From Pseudomonas sp. HR96 (GTDB taxonomy: Bacteria > Pseudomonadota > Gammaproteobacteria > Pseudomonadales > Pseudomonadaceae): DNA of 64,000 nt. The DNA lies in the NCBI RefSeq assembly GCF_034059295.1, contig NZ_CP139141.1, forward strand, positions 3,765,001-3,829,000. Direction: 5' to 3'. The notes under the pieces are model-generated. The model was not told where the DNA came from. It made no database searches and saw only the letters and a list, made by a program, of their open reading frames with translations. Every line of letters begins with the position of its first letter. The stretch's first letter is position 1. This document shows, in pieces, positions 40,888 to 49,673 of this stretch. The position numbers and the translations under genes are program-made.

Positions 40888-41454
40888 ATGTCCGAGCAGT
40901 TCGAAGTCCCCAGCCCCCATGAACATCATGTAGAACATGCACATGCCAGCGGCGACGGCTTCGCCAGCAAGATCGCCGTGATGACCGCGATCATGGCGAC
41001 CCTGGGCGCCATGCTCAGCTACCAGGCCGGCTCCACGGAAAACGAAGCGGCCATGGACAAGAACAACGCGGCCATCGTCAAGACCGAAGCGTCGAACCAA
41101 TGGAACTACTATCAGGCCAAGTCGAGTCGGCAGAACCTGGCCGAACTGGCGGTGCATATTCCAGGCGTCGATGCCGCGCACTATCAGGCCGAAGTCGAGC
41201 GCTACCGCAACGACAAGGAAGCGGCCCGCAAGAAAGCCGAGGACCTGGAGGCGCAGGCCCACGAATGGGACGAGAAGTCCGAACACATCCTGCATTCGCA
41301 TCACCGCTGGGCCCAGGCAATGATGGCGATCCAGGTGGCCATCTCGCTGGCCGCCATTACCCTGCTGACCCGCAAGCAATGGCTGGAAAAAGTCGCCTAC
41401 GGCGCGGCCGGCCTGAGCCTGGTGCTGGGTGCCATGGCCTGGCTCCAGGCGTGA
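40888..41454 (+). CDS. DUF4337 family membrane protein
   Basis: A 188-residue protein with one N-terminal helix (SKIAVMTAIMATLGAMLSYQ), a coiled-coil middle (EAAMDKNNAAIVKTEASNQW, NYYQAKSSRQNLAEL and a long Lys/Glu-rich helix) and two C-terminal helices (AMMAIQVAISLAAITLL and VAYGAAGLSLVLGAMAWLQA). This layout is typical of DUF4337. A His-rich N-terminus (HEHHVEHAHA) is notable. The stop is 10 bp before the ABC exporter start, so the two are probably cotranscribed. Function unknown; an accessory role to the exporter is possible. Confidence 0.85.
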   Translation: MSEQFEVPSPHEHHVEHAHASGDGFASKIAVMTAIMATLGAMLSYQAGSTENEAAMDKNNAAIVKTEASNQWNYYQAKSSRQNLAELAVHIPGVDAAHYQAEVERYRNDKEAARKKAEDLEAQAHEWDEKSEHILHSHHRWAQAMMAIQVAISLAAITLLTRKQWLEKVAYGAAGLSLVLGAMAWLQA

Positions 41455-41464
41455 GGCACGTCTG

Positions 41465-43276
41465 ATGGCGGCAGCCTCGCGCATCGCCGCGTTTGCCGCC
41501 CAGAGCCGGCGTGCCCTGGGCCTGGTGTGGAGCACTTCGCGCAGCCTGTCCATCGGCCTGGTGCTGGCCACGCTGCTGGCCGGCGTGCTGCCCGCCCTCG
41601 CTGCCTGGCTCGGCCAGCGCATTGTCGACGCCGTGCTCGCCGCCATGCAGCTGCACGCCGCCCAGGGCAGTGCGCCGCTGTGGCCGGTGCTGCGCTGGGT
41701 GCTGGCAGAGGCCGTGGTGCTGGCGTTACTGGCTGGCTGCCAGCGAGCGCTGTCGGTGCAGCAGGCGCTGCTGCGCGTGCAACTGGGGCAGAAGGTCAAC
41801 CTGCTGATCCTGGAAAAGGCCCAGCAACTGTCCTTGCTGCAATTCGAGAACTCGGAGTTCTACGACCGCCTGGTGCGCGTGCGCCGCGAGGCCTCGACCC
41901 GACCCCTGGGCCTGGTGACCAAGAGCCTGGGGCTGGTGCAAAACCTGATTTCGCTGGTCAGCTTCGGCGTGCTGCTGGTGCACTTCTCGCCGTGGGCGCT
42001 GGCCATCCTGGTGGCCGGTGCGCTGCCGGTGTTCTTCGCCGAGGCGCATTTCTCCGGCGACGCCTTTCGCCTGTTCTCCCGGCGCGCCCCGGAGACTCGC
42101 CGGCAGACGTACATCGAGACCTTGCTATCCCATGAGGCCAACATCAAGGAGGTCAAGTTGTTCGGCTTCGCCGACCTGCTGCTGCGCCGTTACCGCGAGA
42201 CCTTCGCACGGCTGTACGTCGAGGACCGCCGGCTGACCTTGCGCCGCGACAGCTGGGGGTTCGTCCTCGGCCTGCTGGGCACCTCGGCCTTCTACCTGGC
42301 CTACGCCTGGGTGGTACTGGATACCGTCAACGGACGCACCAGCCTGGGCCAGATGACCATGTACCTGGTGCTGTTCAAACAGGGCCAGGCCGCCATCAGC
42401 GCGAGCCTGTCGGCCATCGGCGGGCTGTACGAAGATGGCCTGTACCTGTCCGACCTGTACGAGTACCTGGGGCAACCGGTGGAGGCCAGCCAGGGCCACC
42501 TGACCGAGGGCCGTGTGCCCGGCGACGGCCTGCGCTGCGAAGGGGTCGGCTTCAGCTACCCGGGTGTCGGCCGCGCGGCGCTGGCCGACATCGACTTGCA
42601 CCTGCGCCCCGGTGCCAGCCTGGCGCTGGTTGGCGAAAACGGTTCCGGCAAGACCACCCTGATCAAGCTCCTGACCCGCCTGTACCGGCCGGACCAGGGG
42701 CGCATCCTGCTCGATGGCAGCGACCTGCAGGAGTGGCGCGAGGATGCCCTGCGCGAACGGATCGGGGTGATTTTCCAGGACTTCCTGCGCTATCAATTCG
42801 CCGTCGGCGAAAACCTCGGCGTCGGCGACGTGCGCGCCTTCGACGACCAGGCCCGCTGGCGGGAAGCGGCGCGCCTGGGCACCGCCGCCGAGTTCATCGA
42901 TGACCTCGAACAGGGCTACGCCACTCAGCTGGGTCGCTGGTTCGCCGGTGGCCAGGAGCTGTCGGGCGGGCAATGGCAGAAGATCGCCTTGTCGCGGGCC
43001 TACATGCGCCGCGACGCCGACCTGCTGATTCTCGACGAACCCACGGCCGCTCTCGATGCCAGTGCCGAAGCGGCGGTGTTCGAACACTTCCGCGCCCACG
43101 CCCAAGGGCGCATGACGCTGCTGATCTCTCATCGTTTCTCCAGCGTCCGCAGCGCCGAGCACATCATCGTGCTCGACCACGGACGCATACTCGAGCGCGG
43201 CGACCATGCCAGCCTGATGGCCGATGGCGGGCGCTATGCGCAGCTGTTCGACCTGCAGGCGCGGGGATATCGGTAG
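41465..43276 (+). CDS. ABC transporter, fused permease-ATPase (exporter half-transporter)
   Basis: A 603-residue half-transporter expected to work as a homodimer in the inner membrane. Six transmembrane helices (residues about 25-340) precede the nucleotide-binding domain: Walker A LVGENGSGKTTLIKL, Q-loop GVIFQDFLRYQ, signature GQELSGGQWQKIALS, Walker B DLLILDEPTAALD and H-loop LLISHRFSSVRSA. The ATG at 41465 follows the DUF4337 gene by 10 bp. The family exports lipids, peptides or drugs. Nothing here, such as a peptidase domain or a neighbouring substrate gene, identifies the cargo. Confidence 0.9.
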   Translation: MAAASRIAAFAAQSRRALGLVWSTSRSLSIGLVLATLLAGVLPALAAWLGQRIVDAVLAAMQLHAAQGSAPLWPVLRWVLAEAVVLALLAGCQRALSVQQALLRVQLGQKVNLLILEKAQQLSLLQFENSEFYDRLVRVRREASTRPLGLVTKSLGLVQNLISLVSFGVLLVHFSPWALAILVAGALPVFFAEAHFSGDAFRLFSRRAPETRRQTYIETLLSHEANIKEVKLFGFADLLLRRYRETFARLYVEDRRLTLRRDSWGFVLGLLGTSAFYLAYAWVVLDTVNGRTSLGQMTMYLVLFKQGQAAISASLSAIGGLYEDGLYLSDLYEYLGQPVEASQGHLTEGRVPGDGLRCEGVGFSYPGVGRAALADIDLHLRPGASLALVGENGSGKTTLIKLLTRLYRPDQGRILLDGSDLQEWREDALRERIGVIFQDFLRYQFAVGENLGVGDVRAFDDQARWREAARLGTAAEFIDDLEQGYATQLGRWFAGGQELSGGQWQKIALSRAYMRRDADLLILDEPTAALDASAEAAVFEHFRAHAQGRMTLLISHRFSSVRSAEHIIVLDHGRILERGDHASLMADGGRYAQLFDLQARGYR

Positions 43277-43389
43277 CGCGGGAAATGGATTGAGCGACCT
43301 GCCCGCTCTCGAATAAACCGCCGAAGCGGCTGGCAGGTCAGTGAAAATTGCCTATCGTTGGGGTATCCCGCCGAAGTCAAGGATTCACC

Positions 43390-44217
43390 ATGGATATCGA
43401 AAAGCTCTTTGCCGATCTGCACAGCCTGCCCAGCATACCCAAGGTCGCCCAGGATCTGATCCAGCAATTCGACAACCCTTCATCCAGCCTGGAAAGCGTG
43501 GCGCGCAACATCGAGAAAGACCCGGTGATCGCCGCGAAGATTCTTCGGCTGGCCAACTCGGCTCGCTTTCGTGGCTCGCGCGAGTCGCTGAGCATCGAAG
43601 ACGCGGCCATGCGCCTGGGTTTCAATACCTTGCGCACCCTGGTGCTGGCCTCCGCCGTCACCGGCGCATTCAAGACCGACCCCTCCTTCGACCTCAAGGG
43701 TTTCTGGTTGAAAAGTTTCCAGGTCGCCGGCATCGCCCGAGCCATCGCCAGGCAGACCGGGCTGGACGCGGAAATCGCGTTCACCTGCGGGGTGATGCAC
43801 AACATTGGCGAACTGTTGATCCAGACCGCCGCGCCGCATCTGGCCGGGCAGCTCAATTCGGCGAGCGGGAGTCAGTCGGCCGGTGGCCACGCCGCCCATG
43901 AAACCCTGCAGCTGGGCTTTGGCTATCCCGAAGTAGGCGCCGAACTGGCGCGCCGCTGGAACCTGCCAGCGCTGATCCAGCATGCCATCGCCTTTCAGAA
44001 CAACCCCATGCAGGCGCCCAATGCGGCACCGTTGCCGCGGGTCCTGGCGCAGTCGATCACCGTCTCCGAAGCACTGCAGGCCCATGGCGGTGCCACGCCC
44101 GAGGCGCGCCAGGCGATCAGCGGGCCGCTGTACGACGGGGTGGACCTGGACCTGCTGTTCCAGGCGCTGCCCGCCATACTGGAGGCAGACAAGGCGTTCG
44201 CCGAGCAACTGACCTGA
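43390..44217 (+). CDS. HDOD domain signalling protein
   Basis: A 275-residue protein consisting of one HDOD domain, a catalytically inactive relative of HD phosphohydrolases. The family start FADLHSLPSIPKVAQDLIQQ, then VARNIEKDPVIAAKILRLAN, IEDAAMRLGFNTLRTLVLAS and ITCGVMHNIGELL-like sequence (FTCGVMHNIGELLIQ) are visible. HDOD proteins modulate motility, biofilm and stress signalling through protein contacts. A single gene, convergent with vapBC. Confidence 0.88.
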   Translation: MDIEKLFADLHSLPSIPKVAQDLIQQFDNPSSSLESVARNIEKDPVIAAKILRLANSARFRGSRESLSIEDAAMRLGFNTLRTLVLASAVTGAFKTDPSFDLKGFWLKSFQVAGIARAIARQTGLDAEIAFTCGVMHNIGELLIQTAAPHLAGQLNSASGSQSAGGHAAHETLQLGFGYPEVGAELARRWNLPALIQHAIAFQNNPMQAPNAAPLPRVLAQSITVSEALQAHGGATPEARQAISGPLYDGVDLDLLFQALPAILEADKAFAEQLT

Positions 44218-44237
44218 TGCCAACCTGAACACGCGCA

Positions 44238-44255
44238 GGGGGCCTGCGGGCCCCC
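44238..44255. terminator. GC-rich hairpin between convergent genes
   Basis: GGGGGCC (44238-44244), loop tgcg, GGCCCCC (44249-44255) lies between the HDOD and vapC stops. There is no proper T-run, so it is only a weak candidate terminator. Confidence 0.4.
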
Positions 44256-44267
44256 TCCCCGACTCCG

Positions 44268-44669
44268 CTAGCCTTGCGTCCAGTCTTGCACCTGCACCCC
44301 CGGCACCCTGCCGAACGCCTGGTCGTTGCTGACCAGCACCTTGTCGGTGGCCGCCGCGTGCGCAGCGATCATCAGGTCCAGGTTACCCAGGCATTGGCCG
44401 GAGCGCTCCAGCGTGGCGCGCATGGCGCCATAGTGGCTGGCGGCGCGGCGATCCCAGGGATCGACGTCGACCCGGAGCAGGAACTGCTTGACCAGGTGAT
44501 GCAGCTTCACCGCCTCCGGGCGCTTGGCCAGGCCGAACAGTAGCTCACCCTCGGTGACCGCCGAAATACTCAGCTGCGCCATGGGCACCGCCAGCAGGCG
44601 TTGTCGCACGGCTGCTGAAGTGCCTTTGAGAATATGGCTGACGGTGTTGGTGTCGAGCATGTAACGCAT
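44268..44669 (-). CDS. vapC: Type II toxin VapC, PIN-domain ribonuclease
   Basis: A 133-residue PIN-domain RNase, the toxin of a toxin-antitoxin pair. The first acidic residue is in MRYMLDTNTVSHILKG (Asp6), the conserved Glu in SISAVTEGELLFGLAK, and the later acids in NLDLMIAAHAAATDKVLVSN. VapC enzymes usually cleave tRNA or rRNA. AAGGA is well placed before ATG 44669. The antitoxin gene is 29 bp upstream on the same strand. Complete in length, with all acidic positions visible. Confidence 0.9.
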   Translation of the reverse strand: MRYMLDTNTVSHILKGTSAAVRQRLLAVPMAQLSISAVTEGELLFGLAKRPEAVKLHHLVKQFLLRVDVDPWDRRAASHYGAMRATLERSGQCLGNLDLMIAAHAAATDKVLVSNDQAFGRVPGVQVQDWTQG

Positions 44670-44698
44670 GGCTGATTCCTTTCATGGGCGCTGACGCT

Positions 44699-44953
44699 TC
44701 AGAGCGGGTCGCGCTCCTGGGGCAGCACGTCGCCCCGGTCACGGAGGAAATCGTCCGGGACTTCCACGTCCTTGAGTAAAGCAAAGAAATCGTCCCAGCC
44801 CGCCGGCTTGCGCGACAGGATGACGTCGCCGTTCTCGGGATCCTGGCGCACGAACACCTCGTCGCCGTCGAAACGCAGCGACGCCGGCAGGCGCACCGCT
44901 TGACTGCGACCATTGGAAAACAGCTTGGCAACCATCGGCACAGGCGTAGGCAT
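44699..44953 (-). CDS. vapB: Antitoxin VapB/VagC, AbrB-type swapped-hairpin
   Basis: An 84-residue antitoxin. The SpoVT/AbrB DNA-binding fold appears as VAKLFSNGRSQAVRLPASLR, then DEVFVRQDPENGDVILS; the C-terminal tail (FFALLKDVEVPDDFLRDRGD) would bind VapC. GGAG precedes ATG 44953 at 6-base spacing. Together with vapC it forms a standard autoregulated module. Confidence 0.88.
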   Translation of the reverse strand: MPTPVPMVAKLFSNGRSQAVRLPASLRFDGDEVFVRQDPENGDVILSRKPAGWDDFFALLKDVEVPDDFLRDRGDVLPQERDPL

Positions 44954-45129
44954 GGGAGGCTCCGGCGATGAAGAGAAATTTAAAACCGCGAATCGATGCT
45001 CTGACGATACCCGTTTGGGGCGGTATATATCAAGGTCTATTACAGTCATACCTGGATGCAAAAGAGGCTGCGGAATATCGTTAGCCTGCTTACGAAAGCC
45101 CCGTACTACAAGGGTTGTGGCGATCTCAT

Positions 45130-45144
45130 ATCATTCCGGGTGAT
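45130..45144. promoter_or_regulatory. LysR-type (nod-box-like) site upstream of mexE
   Basis: ATC-N9-GAT (ATCATTCCGGGTGAT) is the core of a LysR nod box. The wider context, ATCA-N5-GGTGAT, resembles the MexT site described for mexE promoters as I remember it. It is about 84 bp upstream of the mexE start, in a 274-bp gap. Confidence 0.35.
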
Positions 45145-45227
45145 AGTTATCTTCGGGTTGTTCGATTCGTTGTTGGAAGGTCGCGCGCAGAGAATCCGTC
45201 CATTCTCGATAACTGGTGGACGAGCCC

Positions 45228-46469
45228 ATGGAACAGTCAATTAAATCTTTTCGTTTTCCGCTGGCGGTGCTCGCTGTGGTGGTGATGAGTGCGTGCGGCA
45301 AGGCCGCACCGGTCGCCAGCGCCCCGCCAGCACCCAAGGTCAGCGTGGCCAAGGTGCTGGAGCAGCCCGTTACCGAATGGGATGAGGTCACCGGCCGCCT
45401 CGAGGCGCCGGAAACGGTGCAGGTGCGCCCGCGGGTGTCGGGGCAGATCGACCGGGTGGCCTTCCTCGATGGCGCCATGGTGAAGAAAGGCGACCTGCTG
45501 TTCCAGATCGACCCCCGCCCGTTCGAAGCCGAAGTGCATCGCCTCGAAGCGCAGCTGCAGCAGGTCAAGGCCACGGTGATCCGCGCCGAAAGCGAAGCCC
45601 AGCGCGGCGAACGCCTGCGCAGCGCCAATGCGATCTCCGCCGAGCTTGCCGAAACTCGCACCACCACCGCCCAGGAAGCCCGCGCCGGGGTCGCCGCGAT
45701 CCAGGCCCAGCTGGACCTGGCGCGCTTGAACCTGAGCTTCACCCACGTCACCGCGCCGATCTCCGGCCGCGTCAGCCGTGCCGAGATCACCGCTGGCAAC
45801 CTGGTCACGGCCGATACCACGACGCTGACCTCGGTGGTCTCCACCGACAAGGTCTACGCCTACTTCGACGCCGACGAGCGCGTGTTCCTCAAGTACAACC
45901 AGCTCGCCCGCGACGGCCAGCGCAGCCAGAACACCCCGGTGTACATGGGCCTGTCCAACGAGGACGACAACAAGCACCTGGGCCAGATGAACTTCGTCGA
46001 CAACCAGGTCAACCCCAATACCGGCACCATCCGCGGCCGCGCGGTGTTCGACAACAGCGACGGGCGCTACACGCCCGGCCTGTACGCGCGCCTCAAGCTG
46101 GTCGGCAGCGGCACCTACCAGGCCATGCTGATCAAGGACGAAGCGGTGGGTACCGACCTGGGCAAGAAGTTCGTGCTGGTGATGGACAAGGACAACAAGG
46201 CCGTTTACCGCAACGTCGAGCTGGGCCCCAAGCTGGAGGGGCTGCGCATCGTGCGCAGCGGCCTGAGCAAGGACGACACCATCGTCGTCAATGGCCTGCA
46301 GCGCGTGCGTCCAGGCTCGCAGGTCGACCCGCAGAGCACCGACATGGCCAGCCCTGCGACCCTCGCCGCCCTGGCCGAACAACGCCAGGCGCTGCAAGCC
46401 AGCAACCTGATTCCCGCCAAGCCAGCCCCGGCCGCCAAACTGGCCAGCGTTGCGACCGCACACGATTAA
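45228..46469 (+). CDS. mexE: RND efflux periplasmic adaptor lipoprotein, MexE type
   Basis: Membrane fusion protein of 413 residues. The lipoprotein signal is PLAVLAVVVMSACGKAAPVA with Cys at the lipobox. The lipoyl halves are VRPRVSGQIDRVAFLDGAMV and LSFTHVTAPISGRVSRAEIT, with an alpha-hairpin between them (VHRLEAQLQQVKATVIRAES). The start at ATG 45228 is the first consistent with the signal peptide. First gene of mexEF-oprN, a system that exports chloramphenicol, fluoroquinolones and quinolone-signal precursors in P. aeruginosa. Confidence 0.93.
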   Translation: MEQSIKSFRFPLAVLAVVVMSACGKAAPVASAPPAPKVSVAKVLEQPVTEWDEVTGRLEAPETVQVRPRVSGQIDRVAFLDGAMVKKGDLLFQIDPRPFEAEVHRLEAQLQQVKATVIRAESEAQRGERLRSANAISAELAETRTTTAQEARAGVAAIQAQLDLARLNLSFTHVTAPISGRVSRAEITAGNLVTADTTTLTSVVSTDKVYAYFDADERVFLKYNQLARDGQRSQNTPVYMGLSNEDDNKHLGQMNFVDNQVNPNTGTIRGRAVFDNSDGRYTPGLYARLKLVGSGTYQAMLIKDEAVGTDLGKKFVLVMDKDNKAVYRNVELGPKLEGLRIVRSGLSKDDTIVVNGLQRVRPGSQVDPQSTDMASPATLAALAEQRQALQASNLIPAKPAPAAKLASVATAHD

Positions 46470-46481
46470 GGTACTCAAGCG

Positions 46482-49400
46482 ATGAACTTCTCTCAATTCT
46501 TCATCAAGCGGCCGATCTTCGCCGCCGTGCTGTCGCTGCTGATCCTGATCGCCGGCGCCATTTCGCTGTTCCAGCTGCCGATCAGCGAATACCCCGAAGT
46601 GGTACCGCCGACCGTGGTGGTGCGCGCCAACTTCCCCGGCGCCAACCCCAAGGTCATCGGCGAGACCGTGGCCGCGCCGCTGGAGCAGGCCATCACCGGG
46701 GTCGAGAACATGCTGTACATGTCCTCCCAGTCCACTGCCGACGGCAAGCTGACCCTGACCATTACCTTCGCCCTGGGCACCGACCTGGACAACGCCCAGG
46801 TCCAGGTGCAGAACCGCGTGACGCGCACCGAGCCCAAGCTGCCTGAAGAGGTGACGCGCATCGGCATCACCGTGGACAAGGCTTCGCCCGACCTGACCAT
46901 GGTGGTCCACCTGACCTCGCCGGACAAACGCTACGACATGCTCTACCTGTCCAACTACGCCATCCTCAACATCAAGGATGAACTGGCGCGCCTGGGCGGC
47001 GTCGGCGACGTGCAGCTGTTCGGCATGGGCGACTATTCGCTGCGGGTCTGGCTGGACCCCAACAAGACCGCTTCGCGCAACCTGACCGCCACCGACGTGG
47101 TCACCGCCATTCGCGAGCAGAACCGCCAGGTCGCTGCCGGCCAGCTCGGCGCGCCACCCGCGCCCAATGCCACCAGCTTCCAGATGTCGATCAACACCCA
47201 GGGCCGCCTGGTCAGTGAAGAAGAGTTCCAGAACATCATTGTGCGCAGCGGTCCGGACGGCGAAATCACGCGTCTTAAAGACATCGCCCGCATCGAACTG
47301 GGCTCCAACCAATACGCCCTGCGTTCGCTGCTCAACAACCAGCCGGCGGTGGCCATCCCGATCTTCCAGCGCCCTGGCTCGAACGCCATCGAAATCTCCA
47401 ACGAAGTGCGGGCGAAGATGGCCGAGCTCAAGCAGAGCTTCCCCGAAGGCATGGACTACAGTGTGGTCTACGACCCGACCATCTTCGTGCGTGGCTCCAT
47501 CGAGGCCGTGGTGCACACCCTGTTCGAAGCCCTGGTGCTGGTGGTGCTGGTGGTGATCCTGTTCCTGCAGACCTGGCGCGCTTCGATCATTCCGCTGGTG
47601 GCGGTGCCGGTATCGCTGATCGGCACCTTCGCCGTGATGCACCTGTTCGGCTTCTCGCTCAACGCGCTGTCGCTGTTCGGCCTGGTGCTGGCCATCGGCA
47701 TCGTGGTCGACGACGCCATCGTCGTGGTGGAGAACGTCGAACGCAACATCGAGCTGGGCCTGGCGCCGGTGCCCGCCACCGAGCGGGCCATGCGCGAAGT
47801 GACCGGGCCGATCATCGCCACGGCCCTGGTGCTGTGCGCAGTGTTCGTGCCGGCGGCCTTCATCTCCGGCCTGACCGGGCAGTTCTACAAGCAGTTTGCC
47901 CTGACCATCGCCATCTCCACGGTCATCTCGGCGTTCAATTCGCTGACCCTGTCGCCCGCCCTGGCTGCGGTGTTGCTGCTGCCCCACGGCGCGCCCAAGG
48001 ACCGCTTCTCGCGCGTGCTCGACAAGCTGCTCGGCGGCTGGCTGTTCCGCCCCTTCAACCGCTTCTTCGTGCGGGCCAGCAATGGCTACGTGCGCACCGT
48101 GGCGCGGGTCATCCGCGGCAGCGGGATTGCCCTGGTACTGTACGCAGGCTTCATGGTGCTGACCTACTTCGGCTTCGCCACCACGCCGACCGGTTTCGTG
48201 CCGGCGCAAGACAAGCAGTACCTGGTGGCGTTCGCCCAGTTGCCCGACGCTTCGAGCCTGGACCGCACCGAGGATGTGATCAAACGCATGTCCGACTATG
48301 CGCTCAAGCAGCCTGGCGTGGAAAGCGCCGTGGCCTTCCCGGGCCTGTCGATCAACGGCTTTACCAACAGCCCGAACAACGGCGTGGTGTTCGTCACCTT
48401 GAAGCCATTCGACGAGCGTCGCGACCCAAGCCTGTCGGCGGGCGCCATCGCCGGTGCCCTGAACGGCCAGTTCGCCAATATTCAGGACGCCTACATGGCG
48501 ATCTTCCCGCCGCCGCCGGTACAGGGGCTGGGGACCATCGGCGGCTTCCGCCTGCAGGTCGAGGACCGTGGCAACCTGGGTTATGACGAGCTGTACAAGC
48601 AGACCCAGAACATCATCGCCAAGAGCCGCAGCGTGCCTGAGCTGGCCGGGCTGTTCACCAGCTACACGGTCAACGTGCCGCAGGTCGATGCCAGCATCGA
48701 CCGGGAAAAGGCCAAGACCCTGGGCGTGCCGATCAGCGACATCTTCGACACCCTGCAGGTCTACCTCGGTTCGCTGTACGCCAACGACTTCAACCGCTTT
48801 GGCCGTACCTACCAGGTCAACGTGCAGGCCGAGCAGCAGTTCCGCCTGGAGCCGGACCAGATCGGCCAGCTGAAGGTGCGCAACAATCAGGGCGAGATGA
48901 TTCCGCTGGCTACCTTGATCAAGGTCACGCCCACGGCGGGCCCTGACCGCGTGATGCACTACAACGGCTTCGTCACCGCCGAGATCAACGGCGCCGCCGC
49001 GCCCGGCTACAGCTCCGGCCAGGCTCAGGCCGCCGTGGAAAAACTGCTCAAGGACGAACTGCCCAACGGCATGACCTACGAATGGACCGAGATCACCTAC
49101 CAGCAGATTCTCTCGGGCAACACCGCGCTGCTGGTGTTCCCGCTCTGCGTGCTGCTCGCCTTCCTCGTGCTCGCTGCCCAGTACGAGAGCTGGAGCCTGC
49201 CGCTGGCGGTGATCCTGATCGTGCCGATGACTCTGCTTTCGGCGATCAGCGGGGTGATCCTGTCGGGCAGCGACAATAACATCTTCACCCAGATCGGCCT
49301 GATCGTGCTGGTGGGCCTGGCGTGCAAGAACGCGATCCTGATCGTCGAGTTCGCCAAGGACAAGCAGATGGAAGGCCTCGACCCGCTGGCTGCCGTACTC

Positions 49401-49673
49401 GAAGCCTGCCGCCTGCGCCTGCGGCCGATCCTGATGACCTCGTTCGCCTTCATCATGGGGGTCATCCCGCTGGTGACTTCCACCGGCGCCGGCGCAGAAA
49501 TGCGCCACGCCATGGGCGTCGCGGTGTTCTCCGGGATGCTCGGGGTGACCTTCTTCGGCCTGCTGCTGACGCCGGTGTTCTTTGTCCTGATCCGCCGTTA
49601 CGTCGAGCGCAGCGAGGCGCGCAAGGCCGCCCGAGCGCTGCACCACACCACTGTCGCCGGGGAGGCACACTGA
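46482..49673 (+). CDS. mexF: RND multidrug efflux permease, MexF type
   Basis: Inner-membrane RND pump of 1063 residues. MNFSQFFIKRPIFAAVLSLL is the characteristic start of the HAE1 family; the proton-relay motif [20 protein letters not shown] lies in TM4, and GLACKNAILIVEFAKDKQME in TM10. It follows mexE by 12 bp and its stop overlaps the oprN start by one base (TGATG), so all three are coupled. No unusual inserts. Drug export with MexE and OprN. Confidence 0.95.
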   Translation: MNFSQFFIKRPIFAAVLSLLILIAGAISLFQLPISEYPEVVPPTVVVRANFPGANPKVIGETVAAPLEQAITGVENMLYMSSQSTADGKLTLTITFALGTDLDNAQVQVQNRVTRTEPKLPEEVTRIGITVDKASPDLTMVVHLTSPDKRYDMLYLSNYAILNIKDELARLGGVGDVQLFGMGDYSLRVWLDPNKTASRNLTATDVVTAIREQNRQVAAGQLGAPPAPNATSFQMSINTQGRLVSEEEFQNIIVRSGPDGEITRLKDIARIELGSNQYALRSLLNNQPAVAIPIFQRPGSNAIEISNEVRAKMAELKQSFPEGMDYSVVYDPTIFVRGSIEAVVHTLFEALVLVVLVVILFLQTWRASIIPLVAVPVSLIGTFAVMHLFGFSLNALSLFGLVLAIGIVVDDAIVVVENVERNIELGLAPVPATERAMREVTGPIIATALVLCAVFVPAAFISGLTGQFYKQFALTIAISTVISAFNSLTLSPALAAVLLLPHGAPKDRFSRVLDKLLGGWLFRPFNRFFVRASNGYVRTVARVIRGSGIALVLYAGFMVLTYFGFATTPTGFVPAQDKQYLVAFAQLPDASSLDRTEDVIKRMSDYALKQPGVESAVAFPGLSINGFTNSPNNGVVFVTLKPFDERRDPSLSAGAIAGALNGQFANIQDAYMAIFPPPPVQGLGTIGGFRLQVEDRGNLGYDELYKQTQNIIAKSRSVPELAGLFTSYTVNVPQVDASIDREKAKTLGVPISDIFDTLQVYLGSLYANDFNRFGRTYQVNVQAEQQFRLEPDQIGQLKVRNNQGEMIPLATLIKVTPTAGPDRVMHYNGFVTAEINGAAAPGYSSGQAQAAVEKLLKDELPNGMTYEWTEITYQQILSGNTALLVFPLCVLLAFLVLAAQYESWSLPLAVILIVPMTLLSAISGVILSGSDNNIFTQIGLIVLVGLACKNAILIVEFAKDKQMEGLDPLAAVLEACRLRLRPILMTSFAFIMGVIPLVTSTGAGAEMRHAMGVAVFSGMLGVTFFGLLLTPVFFVLIRRYVERSEARKAARALHHTTVAGEAH

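Noticed and set aside
45237..49670. A 1477-codon minus-strand frame across mexE and mexF
   Set aside because: Same cause: high GC and codon bias leave the antisense frame open. It has no recognisable domain or start site and lies under mexEF.
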